From NCBI GenBank assembly GCA_910578605.1, contig CAJTQG010000042.1, positions 1-25,053 on the forward strand: DNA of 25,053 bases, written 5' to 3'. The position numbers and the translations under genes were made by a program. The DNA comes from an uncultured Lachnospiraceae bacterium (GTDB lineage Bacteria; Bacillota; Clostridia; Lachnospirales; Lachnospiraceae). Shown here one piece after another: positions 1 through 6,262 of the stretch. The notes under the pieces are model-generated. The model made no database searches. It was not told the DNA's origin and worked only from the letters and a program-made list of their open reading frames with translations. Position 1 is the first letter of the stretch, and each line of letters opens with the position of its first letter.

Positions 1-61
1 GCATTGGAAACCCTTGAATAATGGATATTTTCTAAGTCACCTATTCCAACTATCCAACAGA

Positions 62-120
62 TGTTAATAAAACGGGCAAAATTGTACCATTCACTTGGTA
101 GCAATAGTTTTGCGTTAACA
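62..120. repeat. Interrupted inverted repeat upstream of the XRE gene
   Basis: TGTTAA (62-67) faces TTAACA (115-120), GCAAAA (76-81) faces TTTTGC (108-113), and ATTGTACCA (81-89) faces TGGTA-g-CAAT (96-105) around a six-base loop. A TATAAT hexamer (122-127) follows at once. The dyad could be an operator, an attenuator hairpin or the relic of an element end. I see no convincing -35 at 17 bp from the TATAAT. No gene is seen in 1-156. Confidence 0.45.
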
Positions 121-156
121 GTATAATAATAAAACAATACAAAAGGAGGTACTGAT

Positions 157-606
157 ATGAGCTTAGGAAACAATTTATTTAAGGCAAGAAAGAAGAAAGG
201 ATTGTCACAAGAAGAAGTAGCCGAGAGGTTGGGGGTAAGCAGGCAAACTATTTCAAAATGGGAAACAGATGAAACATTACCAGATATTCGTCAATCAAAG
301 AGTCTTGCTACTTTGTATGGTTTGTCACTTGATGAACTGATTGAATTTGATGTTGATGTAAAAGAAATTCAAGAAATGATTGACAAAACAAGTGATGAGG
401 TTTCTGATAAAATCAACTGGACAAATGCATGGAGTAAAAAGTATCCGATTCTTGCAATATATCAAAATACAGTAGAGGTTAATAGATATGCGGCAGAATT
501 GGATAAGTTGTTAGATAGTCTGCAAAAGGAGTATGGATATAAGGAAATGGATGCCTTTTTAGTTTTAAAAGATATTTTGGCGACTGTTTGGAAAGGTAGA
601 AAGTAG
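157..606 (+). CDS. XRE-family helix-turn-helix transcriptional regulator
   Basis: A 149-residue DNA-binding protein. Residues about 6-60 form a Cro/CI-type helix-turn-helix, with the typical SQEEVAERLGVSRQTISKWE stretch followed by a LPD turn. The C-terminal half (about 70-149) is charged and helical and has no recognised domain; it may be a dimerisation or ligand-sensing part. The start is fixed by AAAGGAGG 7-8 bases upstream of ATG. A large dyad and a TATAAT hexamer sit just upstream, which fits autoregulation, though that is inference. A KTR-protein remnant begins a few bases after its stop codon, so the gene seems to have been joined to decayed integrative-element DNA. Its targets cannot be told from the sequence. 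Confidence 0.85.
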   Translation: MSLGNNLFKARKKKGLSQEEVAERLGVSRQTISKWETDETLPDIRQSKSLATLYGLSLDELIEFDVDVKEIQEMIDKTSDEVSDKINWTNAWSKKYPILAIYQNTVEVNRYAAELDKLLDSLQKEYGYKEMDAFLVLKDILATVWKGRK

Positions 607-613
607 ATGATAA

Positions 614-727
614 ATCTACTTCTACTGCCCTAAATGCAAACAGGAAACATTGATTGATGCAAGGAATTTACAAAAAGCAGTCATCACAGAGTCAGACACT
701 TTAGATGCAGAGTTAATCCATACATAG
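614..727 (+). pseudogene. C-terminal remnant of a cysteine-rich KTR protein
   Basis: The frame reads YCPKCKQETLIDARNL and runs on to a stop at 725-727. This matches my memory of the C-terminal half of the small cysteine-rich KTR family (a zinc-ribbon-like protein carried on Tn916/Tn1549-type conjugative elements), whose second CPxC knuckle is followed by KQETLI. A TGA TAA pair lies directly before it in frame and there is no start, so only the tail survives. The N-terminal CPxCxxKTR knuckle is missing here; a separate degraded copy of that part is at 2827. It marks old integrative-element DNA. Confidence 0.75.
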
Positions 728-840
728 CATATCGGGGAATGGCAGGAAGCCAGTTAAAAAAATCCCTGCTTCTGCAACGCTGCTTCTCACCATGAAACCA
801 GAAGTAGAATCTCCGCTTAACAGAATATGTATCTCCTATA

Positions 841-878
841 ACCGTAAAGGTCACAGAGCCTTTGCGGTTTTTCTTTTG
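841..878 (+). terminator. Rho-independent terminator
   Basis: ACCGTAAAGG (841-850) pairs with CCTTTGCGGT (859-868) with one G-U pair and an eight-base loop. A run TTTTTCTTTT follows. It would end transcription from the XRE/KTR-remnant side before the TetR promoter. Apart from it and the KTR remnant, 607-997 holds no gene I can support. Confidence 0.85.
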
Positions 879-997
879 TCGTTTTTTATCGGAATATGCT
901 ACTTTTACATACTTATAAAAGTTTTTCAAGCACAAAATAGAACAATTTACCGCTATATCTTTTTTAAAAGGTGAATATTTTTCAATATTCTGTTTTT

Positions 998-1018
998 AAT
1001 CTTGACAGTGTAAAGATT
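998..1018. promoter_or_regulatory. Upstream operator copy (imperfect 21-bp palindrome)
   Basis: Arms AATCTTGACA and TGTAAAGATT surround a central G, with one mismatch between arms. It is a near copy of the perfect palindrome at 1028-1048, placed 30 bp upstream centre to centre, about three helical turns. It covers the -35 element of the TetR promoter. The likely ligand is the TetR protein encoded directly downstream. Confidence 0.75.
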
Positions 1019-1030
1019 AAAAGATATAAT
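1002..1030 (+). promoter_or_regulatory. Consensus sigma-A promoter of the TetR/flavoprotein operon
   Basis: TTGACA (1002-1007) and TATAAT (1025-1030) are both perfect consensus hexamers with a 17-bp spacer. The promoter is sandwiched by two copies of a 21-bp dyad (998-1018 and 1028-1048). This arrangement lets a bound repressor block both elements, as in autoregulated TetR-family operons. Confidence 0.88.
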
Positions 1031-1048
1031 CTTGTCAGTGACAAGATT
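1028..1048. promoter_or_regulatory. Main TetR operator (perfect 21-bp palindrome)
   Basis: AATCTTGTCA (1028-1037), a central G, then TGACAAGATT (1039-1048): the arms are exact reverse complements. It overlaps the end of the -10 hexamer and the expected transcription start, and ends 17 bp before the TetR start codon. Confidence 0.82.
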
Positions 1049-1064
1049 GGAGGAAAGTTATTTT

Positions 1065-1676
1065 ATGAAAGAAAGACCTTATCATCATGGTGATTTGCGA
1101 CGTGCTTTAATCGAAACAGGGATAAATTTCATTAAGCAAGAAGGAGAAGAAGCGTTATCTTTGCGCAAAATAGCTGAAATGTGTGGAGTTAGCAATGCAG
1201 CACCTTATGCTCATTTTAAGTCTAAAGATGAATTTATAGTTGCAATTCAGAAATATATTATGGATTTATTTGCTGCTACGTTAGAAAAAACAGTAATAGA
1301 ATATAAAGACAGTCCTTCTTTACTTCCTATGCTTGGAAAAACATATGTAATGTTCTTTTATCAAAATCCATTTTACTATGATTTTTTATTTTCATGTAAA
1401 AATATCAGCATAAAATTATCTCTTGACAATGCTCATACAGATGAGAATTTACCATTAGCTATTTTGCAAAAAGCGGCTATATCGGTTTTTGGTAAAGCAA
1501 GACTTTCAGAAAAAGTAATACAAGATAAAATTATTGCTATGTGGGCTTTGGTGCATGGATTAGCTTCTATTGTTGTGATGCCCAATGTCGAATTTGATGA
1601 TAATTGGGAAACAAGGGTAGAAGAAATCATCAAGTCCATTTCCATACCTTATCAAGCGCAGGAGGCAGAAGAATGA
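1065..1676 (+). CDS. TetR/AcrR-family transcriptional repressor
   Basis: A 203-residue regulator. The N-terminal helix-turn-helix lies at about residues 8-55 (HHGDLRRALIETG, then LSLRKIAEMCGVSNAAPYAHF and the FKSKDEF turn). The rest is the helical ligand-binding and dimerisation domain; the part around LPMLGKTYVMFFYQNPFYYD resembles the WHG-type C-terminal domain. I chose ATG 1065 over the in-frame TTG at 1032, because TTG lies inside the operator whereas GGAGGAAAG sits 7-11 bases upstream of ATG 1065. The gene overlaps the next one by an ATGA. The two operator copies at its own promoter show that it most likely represses itself and the two flavoprotein genes; the inducer is unknown. Confidence 0.9.
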   Translation: MKERPYHHGDLRRALIETGINFIKQEGEEALSLRKIAEMCGVSNAAPYAHFKSKDEFIVAIQKYIMDLFAATLEKTVIEYKDSPSLLPMLGKTYVMFFYQNPFYYDFLFSCKNISIKLSLDNAHTDENLPLAILQKAAISVFGKARLSEKVIQDKIIAMWALVHGLASIVVMPNVEFDDNWETRVEEIIKSISIPYQAQEAEE

Positions 1677-2182
1677 ATATTCTAATACACGATTTAAGCA
1701 ATGAGCAATTTCAATCACTATTTCCCGAAATAAACGATGATATTTATATTATTTCAGATACAGAGACAATACAGCATTGTATCGGCTGTTTTGGTTGTTG
1801 GATAAAAACACCCGGAAAATGTGTATTGAAAGATGGATATGACAATATTGGAAAAATTCTCTCAAAGGCTGAAAAAATAACTATTATCAGCAGGTGTTTC
1901 TATGGCTGCTACAGTCCGTTTGTAAAAAACGTTTTAGACCGAAGTATTCCCTGGCTGCTTCCGTTCTTCAAAATAAAAAATAACGAAACCCATCATAAAA
2001 GACGCTATCAAAACAATTTGCAGATTGCAGTATATTTTTATGGTGAAAATACTGCTATAGAAGAAAGAGAAACGGCTAAGAGGTTGGTGAAAGCAAATTG
2101 CATTAATTTTTATGTGAAGAACTACGAAATTTCATTTTCAAAATCATTAGAAGAATTATGCAAAAAGGTGACTGCCATATGA
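1673..2182 (+). CDS. Flavodoxin-fold NAD(P)H-dependent oxidoreductase family protein (first of a pair)
   Basis: A 169-residue cytoplasmic protein. Residues 34-55 carry a cysteine cluster, CIGCFGCWIKTPGKC, with cysteines at about 36, 39, 42 and 50, followed by KDGYD. This is the pattern of the NADPH-dependent FMN reductase / iron-sulfur-flavoprotein-like family, where the Trp-x-Lys-x-Pro-Gly region lies near bound FMN. The YGCYSPFVKNVLDR segment (about 82-95) is the next conserved part. The start is ATG 1673, overlapping the TetR stop by four bases with AGGAGG ten bases upstream. It is short for the family and lacks the usual N-terminal GSPR-type phosphate loop, so it may pair with the next protein. 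Substrate unknown; reductive detoxification is inference. Confidence 0.75.
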   Translation: MNILIHDLSNEQFQSLFPEINDDIYIISDTETIQHCIGCFGCWIKTPGKCVLKDGYDNIGKILSKAEKITIISRCFYGCYSPFVKNVLDRSIPWLLPFFKIKNNETHHKRRYQNNLQIAVYFYGENTAIEERETAKRLVKANCINFYVKNYEISFSKSLEELCKKVTAI

Positions 2183-2811
2183 AAATTTGTATTATAAACG
2201 GAAGCCCAAAAACAAATAAAAGTACATCTGAATTGCTTATTGGATATCTGATACCATTTATCAAAGAAAACGAAATAATAACCTATAATGTGTGTGAAAT
2301 TAATCTCTCCAAAGCACAGATTTCACGGATACAGAGTAGTGAGATACTTATATTTGCGTTTCCTCTATATATTGACAGTATCAATTCAGCTTTACTTCGC
2401 TTGCTTATTGAACTTCAAAACAGAGGTTTTAGAAATAAGAATATTAATGTATATTGCATTATTAACAATGGATTTTATGAAGGGCTGCAAAATCATGTTG
2501 CCGCCGATATTATGCAGAATTGGTGTAAAGCTACCGGTCTAACCTATGGTCAAACCCTTGGTATCGGGGCAGGAGAAATGCTTCCATTTTTTAAAGATAT
2601 TCCATTAGGTCATGGTCCTAACAAGAACCTTGGTAATGCATTTCAAAAGCTGAGCCAAAATATATTATCTCTAAATCAAGAGGAAGATTTGTTCATTTCA
2701 CCCAATTATCCACGGTTTCTTTGGAAAATTCAAGCGTCTTTGTGTGTTTGGTATCCACGCGCCAAAAAGAACGGACTAAATAGAAAAGAATTAAAAAATA
2801 AAGCAAATTGA
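2179..2811 (+). CDS. Flavodoxin-fold NAD(P)H-dependent oxidoreductase family protein (second of a pair)
   Basis: A 210-residue cytoplasmic protein beginning KICIINGSPKTNKSTSE, the first beta strand and FMN-phosphate-binding GSPK loop of flavodoxin-like reductases. IFAFPLYIDSINSALLRLL (about 55-75) matches the conserved second half of the fold, in which FPLY contacts the isoalloxazine ring. It has no CxxC cluster, unlike its upstream neighbour, so the two proteins may split features usually found in one chain. ATG 2179 overlaps the previous stop as ATGA, with AAAAAGGTG upstream; this signals translational coupling in the TetR-controlled operon. The last 40 residues are basic and aromatic, without a recognised domain. 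Substrate cannot be deduced. Confidence 0.78.
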   Translation: MKICIINGSPKTNKSTSELLIGYLIPFIKENEIITYNVCEINLSKAQISRIQSSEILIFAFPLYIDSINSALLRLLIELQNRGFRNKNINVYCIINNGFYEGLQNHVAADIMQNWCKATGLTYGQTLGIGAGEMLPFFKDIPLGHGPNKNLGNAFQKLSQNILSLNQEEDLFISPNYPRFLWKIQASLCVWYPRAKKNGLNRKELKNKAN

Positions 2812-2826
2812 GGGAGGGAAGCTCAA

Positions 2827-2889
2827 ATGAATAAAGAAACAATTTGGGTACATTGACCTGTCAGCGGGAATAAAGCAAGACTACAGATG
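2827..2889 (+). pseudogene. Degraded N-terminal part of a cysteine-rich KTR protein
   Basis: After GGGAGGGAAG, an ATG opens a frame reading MNKETIWVH-stop-PVSGNKARLQM. The KTR family starts in my memory like M..TIWVHCPVCGNKTR. Here the first cysteine is a TGA stop, the second cysteine is AGC (Ser) and the Thr of KTR is GCA (Ala). Three hits in the three signature positions show a dead gene. The frame is lost after 2889. The matching 3-prime end may be the piece at 3415-3438. Confidence 0.72.
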
Positions 2890-2957
2890 TTAAATAGTTT
2901 GGAGGGGTGACAAACAAATACAAAAAATAAGAAGGGGACTTCCTCAACCTTAAAAGG

Positions 2958-2986
2958 CTATGACACTATTGGTTATAGTCTTTTTT
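2958..2986 (+). terminator. Weak rho-independent terminator
   Basis: CTATGAC (2958-2964) pairs with GTTATAG (2972-2978) with one wobble, loop of seven, then TCTTTTTT. It probably ends the TetR/flavoprotein transcript or is a relic of the decayed KTR unit. Confidence 0.55.
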
Positions 2987-3006
2987 CATGCGGTAATTAC
3001 CGTATG
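2987..3006. repeat. 20-bp near-perfect palindrome
   Basis: CATGCGGTAA abuts TTACCGTATG; only one pair differs. It directly follows a U-run and lies between broken gene pieces, so it could be an operator of a lost gene or a recombination-related site. Confidence 0.5.
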
Positions 3007-3292
3007 AAATGAACTCCTATTCCCACAAGCGGAGAAATACCAAACAATGATATTCTACAATTCAAACTACCGACAATTAACAGAAGAAAATCATTAATCA
3101 TCACTGAAATCAGTCAATCATATCAATCCATATCGATAAGTATATCCGTAGCAGGACAAACTCCAATCCACATCAGACGGTATTATCCCTAAATGTTTGG
3201 GCGTGGAACGTTTTGAAAGGCTCACAGAGGGCATGAAACAGGCACATGGGATAACTTTATTTTTTACATTTCCCTTAAGAGATAAAGTAAAT

Positions 3293-3321
3293 TTGACAAT
3301 CATTCTGCATCGTGATATAGT
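3293..3321 (+). promoter_or_regulatory. Strong orphan promoter
   Basis: TTGACA (3293-3298), a 17-bp spacer and TATAGT (3316-3321) with an extended-10 TGA (3313-3315). A palindromic operator begins two bases downstream. A ribosome-binding-like AAGGAG lies at 3351-3356, but no start codon with a usable frame follows; the sequence runs into the KTR 3-prime remnant and a terminator. Confidence 0.75.
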
Positions 3322-3323
3322 AC

Positions 3324-3337
3324 ACTACTATAGTAGT
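3324..3337. promoter_or_regulatory. 14-bp perfect palindromic operator
   Basis: ACTACTATAGTAGT is its own reverse complement. It sits directly after the -10 of the orphan promoter, a repressor-type position. The TACT/AGTA half-sites resemble operators of BlaI/MecI-type repressors, but that link is inference. Confidence 0.6.
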
Positions 3338-3414
3338 AACTAATTAGGACAAGGAGAAAAAAAGGTAGGGGAAGAACTCAGGGGCTTAATGTCTTGGATG
3401 AAGAAAGAGAGCTA

Positions 3415-3438
3415 GCCGCAAAGCCGCAGAGCCGATGA
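3415..3438 (+). pseudogene. Extreme 3-prime end of a KTR-protein gene
   Basis: The last codons read AAKPQSR-stop, very close to the DAKTQSR ending I recall for KTR proteins, and a terminator begins inside it as is usual for that gene. The upstream frame does not resemble KTR, so the middle of the gene has been lost or replaced. Confidence 0.5.
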
Positions 3439-3481
3439 ATTTGCATGTATGATTACCACTGTTCATTAGCTCTGTTTTTTT
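3427..3481 (+). terminator. Rho-independent terminator at the end of the accessory patch
   Basis: CAGAGC (3427-3432) pairs with GCTCTG (3469-3474); inside it ATGAA (3435-3439) pairs with TTCAT (3462-3466). A run of seven T follows. It would stop transcription from the orphan promoter before the PTS genes. Confidence 0.82.
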
Positions 3482-3623
3482 ATAGGATATTTGGGATAAT
3501 TGAAAATATATTTTATTTAGAAAAGGAACAAAGCTTATATCGGTATAAAGTAATGAAAAATTGGAAAGTATACATATAAGGTAAATAAACAGATATAAAA
3601 TATTCAGATAGGAGACAGTCCGT

Positions 3624-4058
3624 ATGAAACTTCTAAAACAGGAAAATGTTCAGATTTGTGAAAAGGCAGATGATTGGCGGGATGCAGTGAAAATATCGGT
3701 ATTGCCGTTAGAACGGGGTGGTTATGTAGAAAGCCGTTATAAAGATGGGATAATTGAAAATATAGAAAAATTAGGTCCTTATATTGTTATAGCAGATCAT
3801 ATTGCATTACCTCATGCTAGACCAGAGCAGGGGGCAATCGAAACACAAATCAGCATTACATTATTCAGACAGGATGTTGAATTTGAGGGCAGAGAGACAC
3901 CAGCCAGGTTATTTGTGACATTGGCTGCTAAGGATAATGAAAAACATTTGGATGCACTTTCAAAAATATCAGAGCTGCTTTCTGATGAAGAAGTGGTAGA
4001 GCAGATATTGGAATCTCCAGATGAGCAGATATTGTATCAATATTTTGAAACAATCTAA
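3624..4058 (+). CDS. ulaC: PTS EIIA component, ascorbate/fructose-mannitol type
   Basis: A 144-residue cytoplasmic phosphocarrier. It takes phosphate from HPr on its active histidine and passes it to the EIIB protein of the permease. The PTS EIIA type-2 domain spans nearly the whole chain; the active His is about residue 64 in ADHIALPHARPEQG, the family signature. LFVTLAAKDNEKHLDALSKISELL (about 93-116) is the second conserved block. The start follows GATAGGAGACAG. It is followed after 52 bp by the membrane EIIC, so the pair is one operon. No EIIA-linked regulator domain is attached. Family assignment to UlaC/SgaA is strong from the neighbours; the true sugar could differ from ascorbate. Confidence 0.9.
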   Translation: MKLLKQENVQICEKADDWRDAVKISVLPLERGGYVESRYKDGIIENIEKLGPYIVIADHIALPHARPEQGAIETQISITLFRQDVEFEGRETPARLFVTLAAKDNEKHLDALSKISELLSDEEVVEQILESPDEQILYQYFETI

Positions 4059-4110
4059 AGTATAAATATAAAATAGATAAGGAAGATAGATAAAGGAAGG
4101 AGTAAAAATT

Positions 4111-5496
4111 ATGTATAGCGTTTTGCAATTTATCCAACAGGTACTCTCTACACCGGCTATTTTTGTCGGATTGATTGCACTGTTGGGATTAATTCTCCAA
4201 CGCCAGAATGTACAAACCTGCGTTAAGGGGACAATTAAAACAATACTTGGATTTATTGTGTTAAATGCCGGAGCTGATGTTGTTCAGGCTTCGATTATTC
4301 CATTTGGAGATTTGTTTCAGGCAGCGTTCCATGTAGATGGAGTTGTGCCTAATAACGAAGCAATTGCTTCGCTGGCGCTGAATAAGTATGCTGTGCAGAC
4401 AGCTTCCATATTTGCACTGGGAATGTGTGCTAATATATTTCTTGCAAGGTTTTCTAGGTTAAAATATATTTTTTTAACTGGACACCATGCACTGTATATG
4501 TCATGCCTCATATCCATTATTATGACGATCAGTGGTCTTACAGGAATAAAGCTGATTATTGGGGGGGCGCTGTTACTTGGACTTGTAATGACAATTTTTC
4601 CAGCCCTTATGCAGCCCACTATTGAAGAAGTTACAGGGGATGATTCGCTGGCACTTGGACATTTTGGAAGCGCCTGTTATTGGCTGAGTGCACAAATTGG
4701 AAAGCTGTTTGGGAAAAAAGATGATACTACTACAACAGAGGATATTAATTTTCCTACAACACTGTCTTTCTTAAGGGAAAATACGATTTCTATAGCTCTG
4801 GCAATGTTCTTGTGCTATATCATTGTTGCGGGAGTGGCAGTTTTTGCCTCCCCTGAGGAAGCAGCGGCGATTATTGGTGAGGATAACTGGGTAATATACT
4901 CTGTCATACAATCCATTACATTTTCGGCAGGAATTTATATTGTGTTGTCGGGAGTTCGTATGCTTATCAATGAGATAGTGCCGGCATTCAAAGGAATTTC
5001 TGAAAAACTTGTGCCAAATGCAAAACCGGCGCTGGACTGTCCGATTGTATTTCCTTATGCACCCAACGGTGTTTTGATAGGTTTCTTCTGTTCTTTTATA
5101 GGAGGAATTGTGGCTTTGGGAATTCTTGCCCTAATGGGAAATATGGGATTGGCGGTTGCAATTGTACTTCCGGGGGCGGTGCTTCATTTTTTCTGTGGTG
5201 CCACGGCGGGAGTCTGCGGTAATGCCCGGGGCGGATTAAAGGGATGCATTGCGGGATCGTTTGTTCACGGCGTGGTGGCAACATTTCTGATTGCTGCCAT
5301 GTATCCAGTATTAAATTCAATGGGATTTGCAAATACAACTTATTCAGATACGGATTTTACGCTTGTGGGTATTGCGTTTGGTAATTTGACAAAGTTTGTG
5401 AATGGAAATGTTATGTTGGGAATTATTGTTGTGTTATTTCTGATACCAATTATATATAACATTCTGAAAGGAAATCAAAAAGCAGCTGAAAATTAA
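4111..5496 (+). CDS. ulaA: PTS EIIC permease, ascorbate (UlaA/SgaT) family
   Basis: A 461-residue polytopic membrane protein with about ten hydrophobic segments, close to the roughly 465 residues of UlaA. It forms the dimeric channel that imports sugar while EIIB phosphorylates it. Signature segments include LGLILQRQNVQTCVKGTIKT near the N-terminus, a GHHALYMSCLIS region (about 128-139), the VFPYAPNGVLIGF block (about 312-324) and the late GATAGVCGNARGG turn. The start follows AAGGAAGGAG. The matching EIIB gene lies 189 bp downstream, an unusually wide and very AT-rich gap inside a PTS operon. Ascorbate is the family substrate; the sequence alone cannot prove it here. Confidence 0.93.
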   Translation: MYSVLQFIQQVLSTPAIFVGLIALLGLILQRQNVQTCVKGTIKTILGFIVLNAGADVVQASIIPFGDLFQAAFHVDGVVPNNEAIASLALNKYAVQTASIFALGMCANIFLARFSRLKYIFLTGHHALYMSCLISIIMTISGLTGIKLIIGGALLLGLVMTIFPALMQPTIEEVTGDDSLALGHFGSACYWLSAQIGKLFGKKDDTTTTEDINFPTTLSFLRENTISIALAMFLCYIIVAGVAVFASPEEAAAIIGEDNWVIYSVIQSITFSAGIYIVLSGVRMLINEIVPAFKGISEKLVPNAKPALDCPIVFPYAPNGVLIGFFCSFIGGIVALGILALMGNMGLAVAIVLPGAVLHFFCGATAGVCGNARGGLKGCIAGSFVHGVVATFLIAAMYPVLNSMGFANTTYSDTDFTLVGIAFGNLTKFVNGNVMLGIIVVLFLIPIIYNILKGNQKAAEN

Positions 5497-5685
5497 TTGG
5501 TAATTATTTTAATAATATTGTTAATAAGATAAATTGTTAAAAAAATAGGAGAGATGGTTAAAATAAGAGAAACCATTATAATTTTGATTATGACTAGATT
5601 ATGTATATATGAATATGTATATACGAATAAAGATGTTATTGATACAAAGAAGTAAAAAAGGATTTTAAAGAAAGGAAAAATTAAC

Positions 5686-5970
5686 ATGATTAAAAAGATT
5701 ATGTGTTTTTGTGGTTCAGGGCTAGGTACGTCTTTTGTTATGGAGATGAATGCAAAGAAAGCTTTGAAAAATTTGGGTATCGAGGGTGTAAAGGTTGAAC
5801 ATTCAACAATTGATGATGTGGTTCCTGGTGCGGCGGACCTATTTGTCTGCAGCGCGGACCTTGTGCCAAATGCTCAAAAGGCTGGAAAAGCAATCGGACT
5901 GAATAATATGGTTTCAATAAAAGAAATTGAGGAAAAGCTGAAAGCAGCGTTTGAGGAAGACCAGGCATAA
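5686..5970 (+). CDS. ulaB: PTS EIIB component, ascorbate (UlaB/SgaB) type
   Basis: A 94-residue cytoplasmic protein. The N-terminal loop CFCGSGLGTSF (residues 7-17) holds the phosphorylated cysteine, Cys9, in the CGSGLGTS signature of lactose/ascorbate-type EIIB. The rest gives the alternating strands and helices of the fold, including DLFVCSADLV (about 56-65). AAAGGAAAAA precedes ATG. It receives phosphate from the EIIA encoded first in the operon and hands it to sugar in the EIIC channel. The gap from EIIC (5497-5685) holds only a 33-codon frame with a poorly spaced ribosome site. A strong terminator closes the operon at 6064-6107, so no ulaD/E/F-type catabolic gene is co-transcribed. Confidence 0.93.
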   Translation: MIKKIMCFCGSGLGTSFVMEMNAKKALKNLGIEGVKVEHSTIDDVVPGAADLFVCSADLVPNAQKAGKAIGLNNMVSIKEIEEKLKAAFEEDQA

Positions 5971-6063
5971 AATAACATCCCTGCATTTGTTCCATTTAAA
6001 GCCTATAAAAGAGAGACGGAATAGAGGGATATTGAATTATACAATTAAATACTTTGTTTACAG

Positions 6064-6107
6064 AAATACCTTGCATTGAAAATACAATCAATGTGAGGTA
6101 TTTTTTT
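6064..6107 (+). terminator. Strong rho-independent terminator of the PTS operon
   Basis: AAATACCTTGCATTG (6064-6078) pairs over all 15 positions with CAATGTGAGGTATTT (6089-6103), using two wobble pairs, and ends in seven T. Confidence 0.92.
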
Positions 6108-6142
6108 ACAAATATGTAGTTGTTGTGAAAAAAAAATTGTGA

Positions 6143-6171
6143 TAGACTAAACGTGTATAATGGCAGATAAT
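6143..6171 (+). promoter_or_regulatory. Candidate promoter of the cyclase operon
   Basis: Two readings overlap. A sigma-28 (motility) form is TAGA (6143-6146), 16 bp, GCAGATAA (6163-6170), matching TAAA/GCCGATAA at 10 of 12 positions. A sigma-A form is TAGACT (6143-6148), 17 bp, GATAAT (6166-6171). Neither is decisive. Confidence 0.35.
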
Positions 6172-6174
6172 GGA

Positions 6175-6238
6175 ACTAGTGCAGTAAATAACTATCTGGT
6201 GTCAATGTATGAGAAATTTATGATTTACAGTACACTAG
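6175..6238 (+). repeat. Long inverted repeat in the leader of the cyclase gene
   Basis: ACTAGTGCAGTAAAT (6175-6189) faces ATTTACAGTACACTAG (6223-6238), complementary apart from a small bulge, with a 33-base loop. It lies between the candidate promoter and the start codon at 6263, so it could fold in the mRNA or bind a regulator. No T-run follows, so it is not a terminator. Confidence 0.6.
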
Positions 6239-6262
6239 CTATAAAAATGTAAGAGGAAAAAT

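Larger units (their letters stand above)
2890..3292. other. Gene-free stretch of decayed element DNA
   Basis: No frame longer than about 60 codons is convincing here. It contains a weak hairpin terminator (2958-2986) and a palindrome (2987-3006). An open frame from the TAG before 3161 to about 3345 contains GVERFERLTEGMKQAHGI, but it has no start codon with a ribosome binding site and I do not recognise it. Confidence 0.5.

Noticed and set aside
792..974. 60-codon open frame after the KTR remnant
   Set aside because: It runs through the terminator hairpin and its T-run, which creates a false hydrophobic stretch; there is no ribosome site.
3118..3303. Minus-strand frame in the gene-free stretch
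   Set aside because: No ribosome site or recognisable domain, and it overlaps the orphan promoter.
5554..5655. 33-codon frame between EIIC and EIIB
   Set aside because: The AGGAG is only two bases from ATG, the sequence is very AT-rich, and the peptide resembles nothing known.
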